A DNA stretch of 64,000 nt from Phalacrocorax aristotelis (taxonomy: Eukaryota; Chordata; Aves; Suliformes; Phalacrocoracidae). Shown in pieces: positions 12,387-24,717 of this stretch. Both the position numbers and the translations under genes were made by a program. The notes below the pieces were generated by a model. It saw nothing but the letters and a program-made list of their open reading frames with translations, did no database searches and was not told the origin of the DNA. Location of the stretch: the NCBI RefSeq assembly GCF_949628215.1, contig NC_134288.1, positions 9,555,682 to 9,619,681 on the forward strand, in the 5' to 3' direction. Within the stretch, counting starts at the first letter, position 1. Each line of letters starts with the position of its first letter.

Positions 12387-14869
12387 TGGGGAGAGAAGCA
12401 CAAAAATTAACCCGTTCAGCCCCAGGATGACACAGAATCCGCTTCATTCTTGGACCAGACCAGACTTCAACATCCCTGAGAAAATTCTAGGAAATCAGGC
12501 AAAAAACCAACCACGCACCCCCCAAATAAAACCAACAGAAATTGCCCCAGTGCTCGCTCAGCCACTGTCTGACACAAAAAGTTGAATGAAAGAAGCAGCA
12601 TCCTGCAGGCTGGTGGGTGGCTCTGCTGAGTGCCCCAGCGCCTCTTGTCCCACCACAGGTAACGAACCCTGCTCGTGCTCAGCATCTCCCGGGGGCGATG
12701 CTACGGGTGAGGCTCTCCAGGTCTGGTGATAACGAGCCTTTGGAGACACAGCACTGGGGAACCTGTTCAGGGATGGCCATGAGCAGCACGCTGTCTGTGG
12801 TCAGCACCCACACAGCAGCCACAGCATAGACCACGCTGGGCACCCAGCTGGGCAGGGAAGGGGATGGATGAGCCACATGGATGAGTGTCCACTGCTAAGT
12901 GAACAGCTGTGTCAAAGTATTAAAGTAGTCAGAGGTGGGATGCAGCCAGAGCAAAGAATAGCTGGCATTTTGTTATCCCACTGCTGCACAGGTTTCCAGG
13001 ATTCAGCCCAAGTCCATAAATCCCACACAGAAATATCGTCACAAGGACCCTCGTGCCCACCAGCACACCGAAAACTGAAACCCAGCTTCTCCTGGGGGCC
13101 CTTATGAGCAAGCAGCCCCCCCCAGGCACAAGGTCTCTGCCACCTCCTCACTTCCCCACCAGCCAGGATTCCTTTAAGCACTAGCATTAAATGTTTTAAG
13201 CTAAAGGCCAGACCCCAACCTCACAGATCCCTTCTGAAAGGATTGGAGCTGCCCAGCCCACCTAGGACTCGCCTCTCCCCCTGTGCCAGCCCAGAGGTCC
13301 CACAGAGGCAGCAGGGAATCCTTAGAGCCCAGAGCAATCCCCTGACCTCAGAGCAGCGTAAAAGGGCTCATGGGAAAGCCCCGTCCAGATGTTTGCAGCT
13401 GCAGATGCTGCTGGAGTACACCCATGGTGAGGATTTCAAAGGAGGACGATGGGACCGGGGGAGGACAGCCCAAGCAGATGTGCCTGGAGGAATGGATTAC
13501 ACCTGGAGGAAAGGAGAGAACCCTCCCCTCGGCTGGCGGAGCAAGACAACCCACTGCCCTGCACATAAGCACAAGTGTGAGAGGTCACAGAAACACAGTT
13601 TCACTTCCCAAACTGTAAGACTATTTTTGGTTCATATTACTTCCTTTCTTGTCCTCTGCCACACAGACAATGAGAACTCCAGCTTGGAGGGGGCATCCCG
13701 TCTCCTCCAGGCTTGCCTGGTGACAGCTTGTACCGTGTTAGTACAGCTTATCCTGGAAATCTGTGGTCTCCCAGTTGGGTTTTTTCTTTTTTCTCCTGAA
13801 GAAAAAAAGCAGAGAAGGGTAAATTTGCTGATCTTGAAACTGAGGGAGATGTGGCATCATGTGCAGTCACAGAGGATGTGGGCAGGTGCCATCAGACTTC
13901 CCCACGCAGCTCTGGAAATGTAGCTCAGTCCTGATCTGCAGCTCCCTGGCTGTTCCTGTCCCGGGCTCCCACACAGCCCTGGCAGGTGGTGGGTTTTTCA
14001 GTCCTCACCACAGTGCTCAGGCTACTGCACTCCTTCCATGGTTTTTCCCCCAAGCACATCAGTTGAGCACCCACGTGGTTTAATTCCCAGCCCTCTGAAG
14101 CCACAATGGAGACAGAATAAGAAGGTGGGAAAAATGTCTATTATTTCCACAAATTCCCATTCAATTTGTAACTCCAGCTCCTCCACTTGTGTCAGTCCCA
14201 GGCCTCTCCTGAGCAAAAGCCACACCAAATAATGTTTTGGTGCTGTGACATGGACAGAAATCCAATAGGCTCCAGAAGGAATTCACACTCTTTGCTGACT
14301 ACCCTTAGCTGTTTTGACTTATTATCTGACCTGGATCTAAATTAGGTTTTGATTAAAGTCAAGAACAATTCTACTTGGAAAAATCTCATTGTTTAGGTTA
14401 GAGTTAGCAAAAACTACAGGAGAATTAAAACTGATTCTCACTTTGGGGACAGATACCCTGAAGGGACCTTAGATGGTGCCCAGTCTTCTGCTGCGAGAGG
14501 CAGCCACACTGCACCATGTCATTCATAACCTGACCAAGCTCTGCTTTTGCAGGGGCCAGGTTCTCTCCCCAGTTCTCCTCTGAAATCGCTCCTGTAGAGA
14601 CTGATGGCTCTGATGCTGGGTCAGCATCTCCTCATTTCAAGCGTGGGTTTATACACGGTCCATTTATTTCTGCTTGTTCTTGTGCCAAGGTGCTACCATG
14701 GCCTAGTCCACGTCTCTCCCTGGTGTCTGTCCCTTGATTGTCCACAAATGTGTCTTCTCTCAGCATTTGTTTTGCTGAGATCAGTGAGCCGAGTCATCTC
14801 TGTGGGACACTCAACTTTCTCCTGTACAATCCAGCAAACTCTGCGCTAGTTTCAGGCTAAATTCTCTTG
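12387..14869. other. Non-coding interval
   Basis: No supported gene. An open frame of 226 codons (13243-13923, + strand) starts at TTG, and I could not recognise it. I see no clear splice signals or conserved motif around it. Base composition falls from G+C-rich to balanced along this interval. Confidence 0.5.
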
Positions 14870-17090
14870 AAATGGCTAACCAGAACCAGACAGCAGTCTG
14901 GAGCCTCACCAGAGCCTTTATACTTCCCTGTATCTCTCTCAAAATGACTCTCCCCAGACAACTTGGGATCGTTCCCCTTTTTCTGCATCCCGTTGGTGGG
15001 TCACAGGTCTTCCATCCAGCCTCAGGTAGGTGAACATCTCAGACACAGACTATGTGAGACTCTGGGGCTCCCTTTGCGTTTGATAGGAAGAATAAGGCAG
15101 CTCCAGTGAGCGATTCATCTCACTCCATGATAAGCGTTTAAAACACCAGGATGAATGGTTTCTGAGGATTCTCATCATTGCATGTTGACTATAGAGGCAG
15201 TGGAGACACCCAGGTGACACTGGCTGTCCGGCTTTGAATGCCTGACATTACGAGTGCCAAACACTCATCTGTAGCAATCCTACAAGTACCTCAACATTTC
15301 TCTATCATTCCCCAATGAGGCACTTGCAGCTGGCAGCAGAAGTGATGGTCGTTAACTCCTGAGCTCACTGCACCGCTCGGTACCAGGCTACATCCACTGA
15401 TGGGTTTGGTTCCCCCTGTACCCACCCCTCTGCCTGCCTCTCTTATCCCACCCAGAAGCACTCAGGGGAATTTGGTAAATTATTCCAGTTTGGGTCCTAT
15501 TCAAGTGCGAATCCAGATGCTGACCAACAAAACCAGTGTAGCTGGGGACGCTGCAGGGCACCCGATGGCACGGTGCCTTCTCCAGCTGGGATATGTGGGG
15601 CACTTCCTGCTGGCCTGCTGTACACAGCTTTTCCCACAGTATTTGGCTGTCCTCGTTTCCACCTGATAAACTGCACTTAAGACAGCTTCGAGGAGAAGGG
15701 TACTTTCCAGTTATCACTTTCCCATGTAAGCTGTAAACGTAACTGTGGGGGTGTCCGGGGTGACGGCAGGCAGCTGCTATCAGGGTGATTGGAGAGTCCC
15801 CGGCATGGTCCTGCATGGCTGGTGGGGGTCACCGCTCCCACTTGGCTCAGACCCAGCTCTCTCACCACCCTGCCCCACTGGAGAACGAGTCAGGCTCTTG
15901 CAGAAGGAGCGGGAGCCCGGAGCAGGGGCTGAGGGTTCACTGTGCTCGTGGTGCTGGGCACATGGCAAAGATTGACTGCCGTCATTGCTGAACAGGATGG
16001 CTGTGGGAAATAGAGGGAATGTGGGAATATGGCTGGGCTGAATCAGTCCCTCCAGACTGCTGTGCTGCCCCTGCCCTGATAAGCATCGCACACTTCAAAG
16101 GAAGGCCTGGGTGCTATGGTGAAAAACTGGGGAAGGAAATATCCTCAAAGGAAGCATCTTTCTCACTCCTGACCATCAGTTTTAGACTTATCCCCTAAAG
16201 CATAAGTGCTTATCTCTCTCTCCTCCTTAAATCTGTACCTTCCCAGGTGTTTCTCCTCCAAAGAGGCACCCGGTCCTTTTGCATACACAAACACTCTCTG
16301 TGGTGATAAATTCCACTGGTTAGCTATAAGATGGGTAAAAATTATCTGGTTTTATCAGTCTGGATGACTCATACTTCTGTTGATCATCCCTTTTTCTTGT
16401 ACCTTGAGAAGGGACCTCATACCACATACCTTCTCCGGACACTCACCATGCTATAGAGGCACCGCCAGCCTTCCCTCTTCAGCTCCCATCTCAGCTAAGC
16501 TACCCTGATATTTCCAGTTAAGCATTTTCTAGGTATTATGATCGTTAATTACTGATTTCCTTGGGTCTATGTATGCAAAAGAATAATCACAAGCCAATAC
16601 CAGAGCCCAGGGTCTGGGGTACACCGGCCTGAAAAAATGTTACAAAAAGAATTAATGCCTAGTCTATATTTGTTGGAAGCTACAACTTTTATTTATATAG
16701 TGTAAATAGCAATGGACCTGGAGTTATCACATGTTCGTCTATAAAAAAGCCTGCAGCAGATACCCTGTGCTGTACCGCACCCAGTATCTGTCATCCAGAA
16801 CTGACAGTTTAAGGTCCAGTGCCACTGAACACTTTGGGTTTTTTCTATCTTTAAGGACAAGAGTGGCCTCAATATCAAGCATTATAATCTGGCATATCAT
16901 GAGATAGCTCATGCAGTGCAAGTTAAACCCTTGTTGAATCCATGCTGGACTGGGACCTAAAATATTGACCTGAACACTCAGCCCCTGTGTGAGTGGTCTT
17001 CCCAAAACCCTCATTCAGAGGATAATGGTTCCTGGTTTGTCTGGCCTTGCCTTCCCAAACCGGGGAAACTCCTGTCCAGGCTCTCCAGAG
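14870..17090 (-). repeat. Degraded CR1/L3-type LINE relic, antisense
   Basis: Several blocks match, in the right order, the antisense reading of CR1/L3-type reverse-transcriptase LINEs as they occur in amniote genomes. They are a GGAGCCTCACCAGAG block (about 14906), a TAAATAGCAATGGACCTGG block (about 16704), ATCATGAGATAGCTCATGC (about 16897), GTTGAATCCATGCTGGA (about 16933), and a GGTTCCTGGTTTGTCTGGCC block (about 17027). No open frame remains. The match is from memory, so subfamily and exact limits are uncertain. Confidence 0.5.
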
Positions 17091-19105
17091 AGGGACCCTC
17101 TGCATCACCCCAAACCTTAACAGAAATGCTAGACAGATTCACAGAATCACATCAAAGAGCAGACAAGACATTTAACTGCAACTATTAACAAACCAAACCA
17201 TGTGGAAGACAGGAGAGACCTAGTCAAAGGAAAGGTTAGCAGGATATAGCTCGCCAGATCTAGAAGACCAAGAAGAAAGATGTCAAGCCCAGTGAGTGCA
17301 GTACACCAGATTAAGGTCATTCACTGCAAATACTGCAGTTTCCAGCAATTTTGTACAGAGGACAGTCACTGCTGGAGAGAAGACCACTAAAATCCTCCCC
17401 TTCCATCAGCCATGCCTACCATGTGGCTGGAGCAGCTGGCTCACCCCATGCTGAGTACGTGTCCACCCAAACAAGCTGCTGTCTGTGAGCAAGCTCAGGG
17501 AGTCTGTGACTGACCAACTGCCGTGCACGGCCCCTCACTCCTCCCTGAGGCTACCTCCACCAGTTCCTTCCCCTTTTCTGGGACAGGCTCAGGCCCTTCG
17601 GCTGATGTCTTACTCTGCAAAGTGTTGTTCATGCCAAGGAGGGGTGTCTATTAATCATTAAGGAAATATAATGTTTATCACTCTGCTCTGCACTGATGGA
17701 GCTAACATGGCCAAGCACAATGGCCATCATGATTTGGCAGTGATAAAACCCAAATTGATGCTGTTCATATGAAAATATCCAGGTTCGATGGACATGCAAT
17801 CTCCTACCTCAGCTCCAAATGGGTGGGCTGAGGTAAAAGACTTCTGTCCGTGCCTACAGTGGTGCAAGAGGACATTCCATTTTCCCTTGGCTCCTGAGTG
17901 GTTGAACTGCAAGCTGGGGAATTCAGTGATTACCTCAGACAGGAGGTCTGGTCCAGGAATTCTGATCATGGTGAAGAAGGCAGCACTACCCCTGGCTAGA
18001 GCAATTTCTCAAGCAAAAGTGTCGTTTTACTCCCTTCCTCACTCAACATCTCCTGCAAAGCAGCTGGACTCCAGCTCCGAGTGCTTCCCTGGCATTCCTG
18101 GAAAGCCAAGAGCCACCACACCTCCTACGAAGCCTATTCATAGAGTTCTCATAGGAAATCCCATCCACCCCTATGGCCACCCCGGTGCCAGCTGGTCTGG
18201 ACAGAGATCAGCTGGTCACCGCTTTGCACGGTGCAGGTGCAGGTGGGATGCCCTTGTGCAGTAGCTGGCTAAGAGCTGAGCCTGACTTCATCTGCAAAGT
18301 CTTGGCAAGAATGTTGCCCGCCAAGCCCCAACTGTGCAGAATATCCTTCTCTTTTCTGCCATTTCCATCCCCCCAACTGCTCCTTGCAGCAGTCCCCCAA
18401 GAAAGCTGTGCTTCCATGGCTGATTGAGGCTTGAAAGGATGTCCATCTTATTTGTAGTGGTCAGCAAAAATACTGCAGCGCACTAGCAAGTTCCTGTAGG
18501 CATCCTATATTATGTGGTAGAAAACCCAAACCAGCAAGACCTCATGCGCTCCACAAGACCCTCTCCAACAGCATCATGTTGGGCCCAGAGCAAGCTTGAT
18601 GGTGACACTGGGAATTTTTGGAGGTGTGTCCAGAGATCCAGTAGGGTAGAAAGGGTCAACATGATTTACAATGGCATATTTCAAGAATTAATTTCAATGC
18701 TCCAGAGTCACAGACATGCCCTCCTGCTCTAGAATGGCTAACCCATGGCTCAGCTCCTGCAGCATTCAATTCCCACCTTGGGGATCTGTTGGATGGGCAC
18801 CATGCACTGGCATGGAGCAAGGGGCAGTGAATAAAACAGCCCTTCAGCCGAAGAAGTGCCCTCACCTTCACCCCTGCCTCCAGCCCCCAGTGTGCGGCAC
18901 TGCGGCCACCTGTGCACTGGCTGGCTCTGCCACTACCGTGCGCTGCACCTCCAGCACTGGCCTGACAACTCCCTGACACATCAAATTCCTTTTCCAGGTT
19001 ACCACAGGCTCCCAGCCTTCTGCATCTACATCCTCATGCCAGCCCTACTGCTGCTGACGATGCAGGCAGCCCTCAGTACACACCACTGCTGTGTCCCCAA
19101 CTGGC
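17091..19105. other. Non-coding interval before the minisatellite
   Basis: No supported exon or clear repeat. It ends where the 32-bp tandem array begins. Confidence 0.5.
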
Positions 19106-20065
19106 ACAGAGCAGGTGCGTGGCACTGCCGGGTGGCCACGGAGCACATGCATGGTGGCACAGCTGGGAAGGCATGGAGCACACGTGTGGCACTCCTGGGT
19201 GGGCATGGAGCACACGCATGCACAGACAGACCAGGAGCACTCGCGTGGCACCAATGGACAGACCCGGACCACATGCATGGCACTGCCAGGTGGGTGTGAA
19301 GCACACACATGGCACTGATGGACAGACCGGGAGCACACGTGTGGCATTGATGCATGGCCCAGGAGCACACGCATGGCACTGCTGTGTGGGTATGGAGCAC
19401 ATACATGGCACAGATGAACAGGGAGCACATGCATGGCACTGACAGACAGACCAGGAGCACACGCGTGACAGTGCTGGGTGGGCATGGGGCACACATGTGG
19501 CACTGATAGACAAACCAGGAGCACAGCCGGGAGCACATGTGGCACTGATGGACAGGAGCACACACATGGCACCCATAGACAGTCTAGGAGCACATGCGTG
19601 GCATTGATGAACAGACTGGGACCACATGCATGGCATACATGGACAGACCAGAAGCACACATGTGGCACTGCCGGGTGGCGATGGAGCACATGCATGGCAC
19701 TGATGGACAGGAAGCCCATGCATGGCACTGATGGACAGACCAGGAGCACACGCGTGGCAGTGCTGGATGAGCATGGTGCACACATGAGGCACCGATGGAC
19801 AGACTGGGACCACATGTGGCATTGATGGATGGACCAGGAGCACATGCGTGACAGTGCTGGGTGGGCATGGAGTACATACATGGCACTGATGGACAGGGAG
19901 CACACATGTGGCACTGATGGACAGACCGGGAGCACACGTGTGGCACTTCTGGGTGGGCATGGAGAACATACATGGCACTGATGGACAGGGAGTACATGCA
20001 TGGCACTGACGGACAGACCAGGAGCACATGCGTGGCACCACCAGAAACACGGCACATGCGTGTGA
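19106..20065. repeat. Minisatellite, ~30 copies of a 32-bp unit
   Basis: A degenerate tandem array. Each unit opens with GGAGCACAYRYRTGGCA and closes in one of two ways: CTGATGGACAGACCA or a GTGCTGGGTGGGCAT type. Some units are shortened to about 28 bp. Alternating purine-pyrimidine cores (CACACGCGTG, CACATGCATG) and CACGTG E-boxes (for example 19181, 19336, 19935) recur. Because 32 is not a multiple of 3, the long open frames through it on both strands keep changing frame and are not coding. The array abuts the NOL4L CpG island. Confidence 0.9.
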
Positions 20066-20079
20066 CTGCCGGGGAGGAC

Positions 20080-22990
20080 ACAGAGTCACAGCTGCCGACT
20101 GGGACGGGCCGCCCCATCTCGCCCCCCCGGGCCAGCTGTGACCGCCCACCACCAGGGACCCCTCGGAGACGGAGGAGCGGGACCGTGGCCCGAGAACCGC
20201 CCCCTCCGGCAGTGGCGGGGCTCGGCCACACCGCGGGACAGCCGCCCGGCCGCAGCCCCCCCGCCGCCGGGAGGATGCTCTCCCGGTTCCTGCCCAGGAA
20301 AGAGGCGCGGAGGGCGGGAGCGGCTGCGGGGGAGCGGAGCGAGGCACCGGGGCCGGGGTCCGGCCTTTGTCTCCCTCTCCGGGGCTGACAGAATCGCGGC
20401 TGCCCCGGGGCCGGTGCACGGAGCGGGGTGCGGCTCTGCCGGTCCGGCGGGACAACCCCCCCCCCCTTTCCGCAACCTCTACGGTCAAGCCCGGTCGAGG
20501 ACGCTGCGGGTCGATCCAAACCCTCCCCGTTTCACGTCCCGTTCGTTCCGGTGAACGACGGATCCCGTCGTTACCGTTGCCCCCGCGGCTCCTCCCCGGC
20601 TCTGCGGCGGCTCGGCAGGTGCCCGCCTCCGCCCCCGCCGGCCCGTCCCGCCGCACACGTGCGTCCGCGCCCCGCCGGCCCTTTGTCTGGGACCGGCACC
20701 TGGACCCGCGCCCCCCCGACATCCCCCCCCTCCACGGCCGGTCCCCCCACCCTCCCCGTACGCTCCCCGGCCCGGACGGGCCGGGGAGCGGGGAGGGGGG
20801 GCGGCCGTGGCTGGGGAGCGCATCCCACCGGCGCCGCTGCGGGGAGCGGTGGGCGGCCGGCGCGGAGCAGGAGGGCCGGGCGCGGGGGGGAGCGGCGGCC
20901 CCGGGGCGGGCCGGCCTGGGGAGGTGGGGTGTAAGGGGGGGGGGCCCGGCGGCGGCGGCAGCGGCGAGGCCGCTCTAACAGGTGGGATCCCGCTGAGAGG
21001 AGGAGGCGGCCGGAGGGGGGCGGAGGAGGCAGGGACGGGCGGGCGGGCGGGCGGAGGGAGGGAGGGGGACGAGCCGGAGCCGCCTGTGATCCTGTGACAG
21101 GAGCGGCTGCTGCTGCTGCTGGCGCCGCCGGTGCCTCCCTCCGCCCGGCTCGCCGGGTCGCTGTCCGAGCCCCGGCGCCCCCCCCCTCCCCTCGGCCACC
21201 CCCCGCCCCGCCCCCCCCCCCCCTTTTTCCCCTCGCTCCATCCCGGCCGTCGCCCCCGCAGCCCGTCCCGGGCCGCACCGCACCAATCGGGCTCGCCGCG
21301 CCGCCCCGGTTGCCCCTCCGCCCGCTCCGGGACAGGGCGCGGGGCCGGGCGACGCCGTCACCGCCGCTGCTGCCGCCGCTACCGCCGCCGCTACCGCCGC
21401 CGGCCGGGCGATGCCGAAGCCGCCGCTGCTGCTGCGGGGGAGCCGCCCCGGGGACAGCGAGCTGGGGCGGCAGTTCCGGGACTGGTGCCTGCGCACCTAC
21501 GGGGACTCGGCCAAAACCAAGACGGTGACCCGGAGCAAGTACCAGCGCATCGCCGAGGTGCTGCAGGGGGGATCCGGCTCCGGCGGCGGCTCCGGCGGGG
21601 GGGAGAAAGGCAAGTTCCAGTTCTGGGTCCGGTCCAAGGGCTTCCGCCTGGGAAACGGCACCAGGGAGGCGACGAAGATGGGTCAAGTGGTGGTATATGT
21701 GCCGGTGAAAACGGGAACGGTTAGTGCGCTCCGTGCCCTGGGGGCTCTGTGTCTGTCTGTCTGCCTGCCTGTCCGTGTCTGTCTGTCCTCCCCGGGGGTG
21801 CGGGCGGGGAGGGGGGGGGGTGGTTGCCCGGGGCGGGGGCGGGCATCCCCGGGGCCCCTGTCCCCGCTACCGCCGCGTCGGCCCTGTCCCGTCAGCACCG
21901 GGCGGCCCAGCCCCGCCGCGCCGCCGGCCGCCGGGAGCGCGCATGCCCCATGCGGGGCGCGACGCGGGGCCCGGCCGCTCCCGCAGCCCCCGCCGCTCCC
22001 GGGGCACCCGCCGCCCCGACCCGCCCGGGATGCGGATGGGGAGAGGCGCCCGCCCGGAGCCTCGCACCTTCCGCCGCCCCCCCGCCCCCGCCCCTCCTCG
22101 TCCCCGTCCCCGTCCCATCCGGTGCGGCCGCCGTGCCCGGGCGCTGCCGGCGGGGGGGGGGAGGGGGAGGCGCGGCGGTGCCCCGCGCCCGCCGCCGTGC
22201 ACCTGCCCCCGCGGGGGGGTGGTGGGCCGCGCCGCCGCCCGGTGCGGACCCCGCTGAGCCCCCCCCCTCCCGCCCCCCCGCCCTGTCCGATCACGTTCGC
22301 CCGGCATTTCCCATCCGCCCCACGGCCGGGGACAGGTCTGCAGTCAAGGGCAGAGAGCGGCGGGGAGGGGGCGCCGGCACCCCCCGCCTCCGCCTCCGCC
22401 GCCGCGCCCTGCCCGCCCGGCCACCGCGCCGAGCGGAGAGGAGCAGAGCGGAGTCAGCCCGGCCCGCTGCGGCTTGCCCGGCCCCGGCGTCCCGCGGCGC
22501 TGCCCGCCCCGGCGCGACCGCTGCAGCCGCTGCCCCGGGAGGGGGCGGGAGGAGGGGGTGCGGGCAGCGGCAGAGCCCGGATTAGGGCAGGCCCCCCCCT
22601 CCCCGCATGCCCGCGGGCCGCCGTCCCGGGAAACTCCCCCGCCGGAGCCTCATTGTTCGGCGCCCCGCCGGGCCGGCGGCGCGGGGCGCACCGGCCGCCT
22701 CCCTCCCTCCCTCCCTGCTTGCTGCCTGCCTGCTGCCTGCCTGCTGCCCGCCTCCCCGCCCCGCCGCCGCCCGGGGCTGCCCCGCCGCCCCATTGTTCCC
22801 GTCCCGAGCGCTCCCCGCTCCCCGGCGCGGAGGGAAACGCGCAACTTTCGCGACCCCCCGGCTTTGCGCGCAGGGGTGCGCCCGGTGCGGCGGCGCTCCC
22901 CCGGCCCCGCTGCCCCCCGCTGCCCGGAGGGGGGGGGGGAACGGCCGGCCCGCCGCCCCGCCGGGGGACGGCTCCGGGCCAGCGGGCACA
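20080..22990 (+). promoter_or_regulatory. Main NOL4L CpG-island promoter and 5' region
   Basis: Extremely CpG-dense sequence around the first coding exon. It has GC-box motifs (for example GGGGCGGG at 20903-20910), G-run clusters able to form quadruplexes (about 20930-21070), and CCG/CTG-rich 5' leader sequence just before the start codon (about 21361-21410). I see no TATA box, so dispersed initiation is likely, probably within about 500 bp upstream of 21411. The island continues into intron 1, ending around 22990 with a short CTG run near 23044. Confidence 0.8.
21411..21719 (+). CDS. NOL4L: NOL4L exon 1, coding part (residues 1-103)
   Basis: First coding exon of nucleolar protein 4-like, a nuclear protein of uncertain biochemical function and a paralogue of NOL4. 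The ATG has a G at -3 and opens a 103-codon exon. Residues 21-40 (QFRDWCLRTYGDSAKTKTVT) are the signature of the NOL4 family N-terminus. Residues 53-64 are a Gly/Ser-rich low-complexity linker. Residues 67-82 (GKFQFWVRSKGFRLGN) and 92-100 (QVVVYVPVK) are again family-conserved. The exon ends ACG/GTTAGT in phase 0. The open frame runs on past the donor, but that is G+C-rich intron. The human gene is known as C20orf112 in PAX5 and RUNX1 leukaemia fusions. I assign NOL4L rather than NOL4 mainly from exon 4. Confidence 0.93.
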
Positions 22991-23043
22991 GAAGGGCTCC
23001 GGGAGGGATTTTTTTTTTTTTCTGTCCCTCCCCTCCTCTCCCC

Positions 23044-23066
23044 GCTGCTGCTGCTGCTGCTGCTGC
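23044..23066. repeat. Short CTG trinucleotide run
   Basis: About six CTG units followed by an imperfect continuation, at the edge of the CpG island in intron 1. A separate CTG/CCG-rich stretch lies in the 5' leader just before the start codon. Confidence 0.8.
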
Positions 23067-23673
23067 CGCTGCTCTAAAGGGTGCAGTGTTTTCTGTGCAC
23101 ACACAGACTCCAGCATTGATGTGGCTGGAGGATGCTTCCATTGAGGGCAGCCCATCTGTGGCAAATGCTTCTAAACGCACTATTTACCTCCCATCTGGTC
23201 TGCCTTATTATTGGGGGGAGGGGGAAGGGTCATTATTTCTCCCTTTCCCTTCGTGGTGCTCAGAGGCGCCTTTCTTTCTCCCCTTGCAGCCCCCCTCCCC
23301 CATGCCATGCCCCAAAAAAATTCTTTGCAATTTTTTTTGAGACCTCTTTGCAGCCCTCCTCTCCCGCTTCTTCCCCCCGCCAAAGAGCCCCTGCTGAGGG
23401 CGGATTAGGAGCAGTACCCCCTTCTGCAGATACAGCACTTCCCCAGGGTCCTCTCCATCTAGCAGGCGACTCTATCCCAGATCTTCCAAATGCTGCAGAG
23501 TCATGGTACCCCAGAGAGGCCGAGCCAGACTCCCTCGACCCTGCTGCTAGCTAGACGCCCCCTCCCCTTTGTCCGTGAGGGAGTCCCTAGGGTCAGCAGC
23601 TCAACGAGGCCGGCACAAGCCCGCGTATTCCCAAAGGGCTTCTGCACAGATGAAGTTTCAGCAAGGAGCGTGT

Positions 23674-24717
23674 CTAGGCCCCCGCATCTTCCGTGGCAGA
23701 GTCCCTGCAGGCTACAGATAGGAGATACACCCAGGCTCCCGTAAACCAACAACAAAAAGCAGGCATGCCCTCAGGGGACAACTGAATTTTCCAAGGGGCA
23801 ATACCGTTTATTTCCCAGAGCGTTCCGGACTTGAGGGCTGGGAACACTTTACAGAGCCCCCAGCTGTAGGCAAGACCAGTCATTGCACTCCCCCAAATCC
23901 TCCAGCACCTAGTCTGTCCAAGTTGTTGCCCCCTGGCCCCTCTGTCCCGGCCCTCCTCAGCCCCACTGTGTCCCTCGCTGCTGGGAATCCCATGGACCAT
24001 TTGAGACAGATGCAGTTGCTGCGTTTTGGTTTTGCCTGAAGTGGCTCTCAAATTTAGAGATAACTTGACAGGGATTTTCTTCAGCTCCTGATAATTCAGT
24101 GCTTGCCTCGTCCTCGGTGGTTTGGGCTGGGTTTGTGGGTGTATTTCATTTCTTTCATGCGTGCAGTCAAATAATTCATGATGCCGATACAAGCCTTTTG
24201 CTCGACAGTAAAGCATGTATTCTGGTTTAATTCTGGTGTATTCAGCTGCTTTTCCCAAATACTTCTGGAGTGGCGTTTTGGTTGCTTTCTCCTGGCTGTG
24301 CTCCTCAGCAACCTGATACGGCTCGTCCTGTCTGCTCGTCCTTCTCTGAGCACATCTGCTGGAGAAGCACCATGCCTGGGACTGTCCCACGGCTGAAGAA
24401 AGGCGAAACACATGCAGCCCCCGGGTGCAGCAGAGGGGGAGGCGGGGGGGGTCCATGCCGCTGTGTTGTATGTGCAGGTCACTACAGGAAATCCGAGGTA
24501 CCAGGAGTGAAAGCTAGAAGAGAGGTGGTAAAGAGCGTGTAGAGGGCAGCAGTGGGGATACGATCTTTTCTTCCCCTGACAAGGCTGGGGCCACTCCTCC
24601 TCTGGGGAAAAAAAAAAAATCCCAAACCTCAAAAATAATAAGCCCCCAGCAGCAACCTGGTAGAGGTGTTCCTTTTGGCTTATGAATCCGGAGCTGGTTT
24701 GTGTATTTTCTGCGCAT
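23674..24717 (-). CDS. Possible antisense two-exon reading frame, unrecognised
   Basis: I do not recognise this protein. On the - strand, 23674-24392 is open for about 240 codons in sequence of ordinary base composition. It is preceded by a strong acceptor (TTTCGCCTTTCTTCAG, exon from 24392). A short upstream exon 24717-24657 (acceptor TTTTCGCTACAG, donor CCAG/GTTGCT) ends in the phase the second one needs, giving a 259-residue model with a 264-bp intron. The central part is hydrophilic and protein-like, with KYLGKAAEYTRIKPEYML and ALNYQELKKIPVKLSLNL; the end looks random. AATAAA at 23812-23807 falls inside the frame, which argues against the full length. It could be a small antisense gene, a decayed retrocopy or chance. 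Confidence 0.22.

Noticed and set aside
13243..13923. A 226-codon + strand frame with a hydrophobic segment
   Set aside because: It begins at a TTG, has no recognisable domain, and no splice or promoter support.
19106..20065. CRISPR-like array (32-bp repeats)
   Set aside because: Units are directly tandem without spacers, degenerate, and in a vertebrate genome: a minisatellite.
19045..20722. Long His/Cys-rich or Gly/Thr-rich frames through the tandem array
   Set aside because: The 32-bp unit shifts frame at every copy. Such frames arise automatically and start or end in unrelated CpG-island sequence.
1..21000. Exons of COMMD7, the upstream neighbour in mammals
   Set aside because: No segment matches its conserved COMM domain in any frame. 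The gene probably lies outside the window.
21720..23144. Extension of the NOL4L exon-1 frame past the donor
   Set aside because: GTTAGT at 21720 is a good donor, the phase fits exon 2, and the extension is Pro/Ala/Arg-rich without family similarity.
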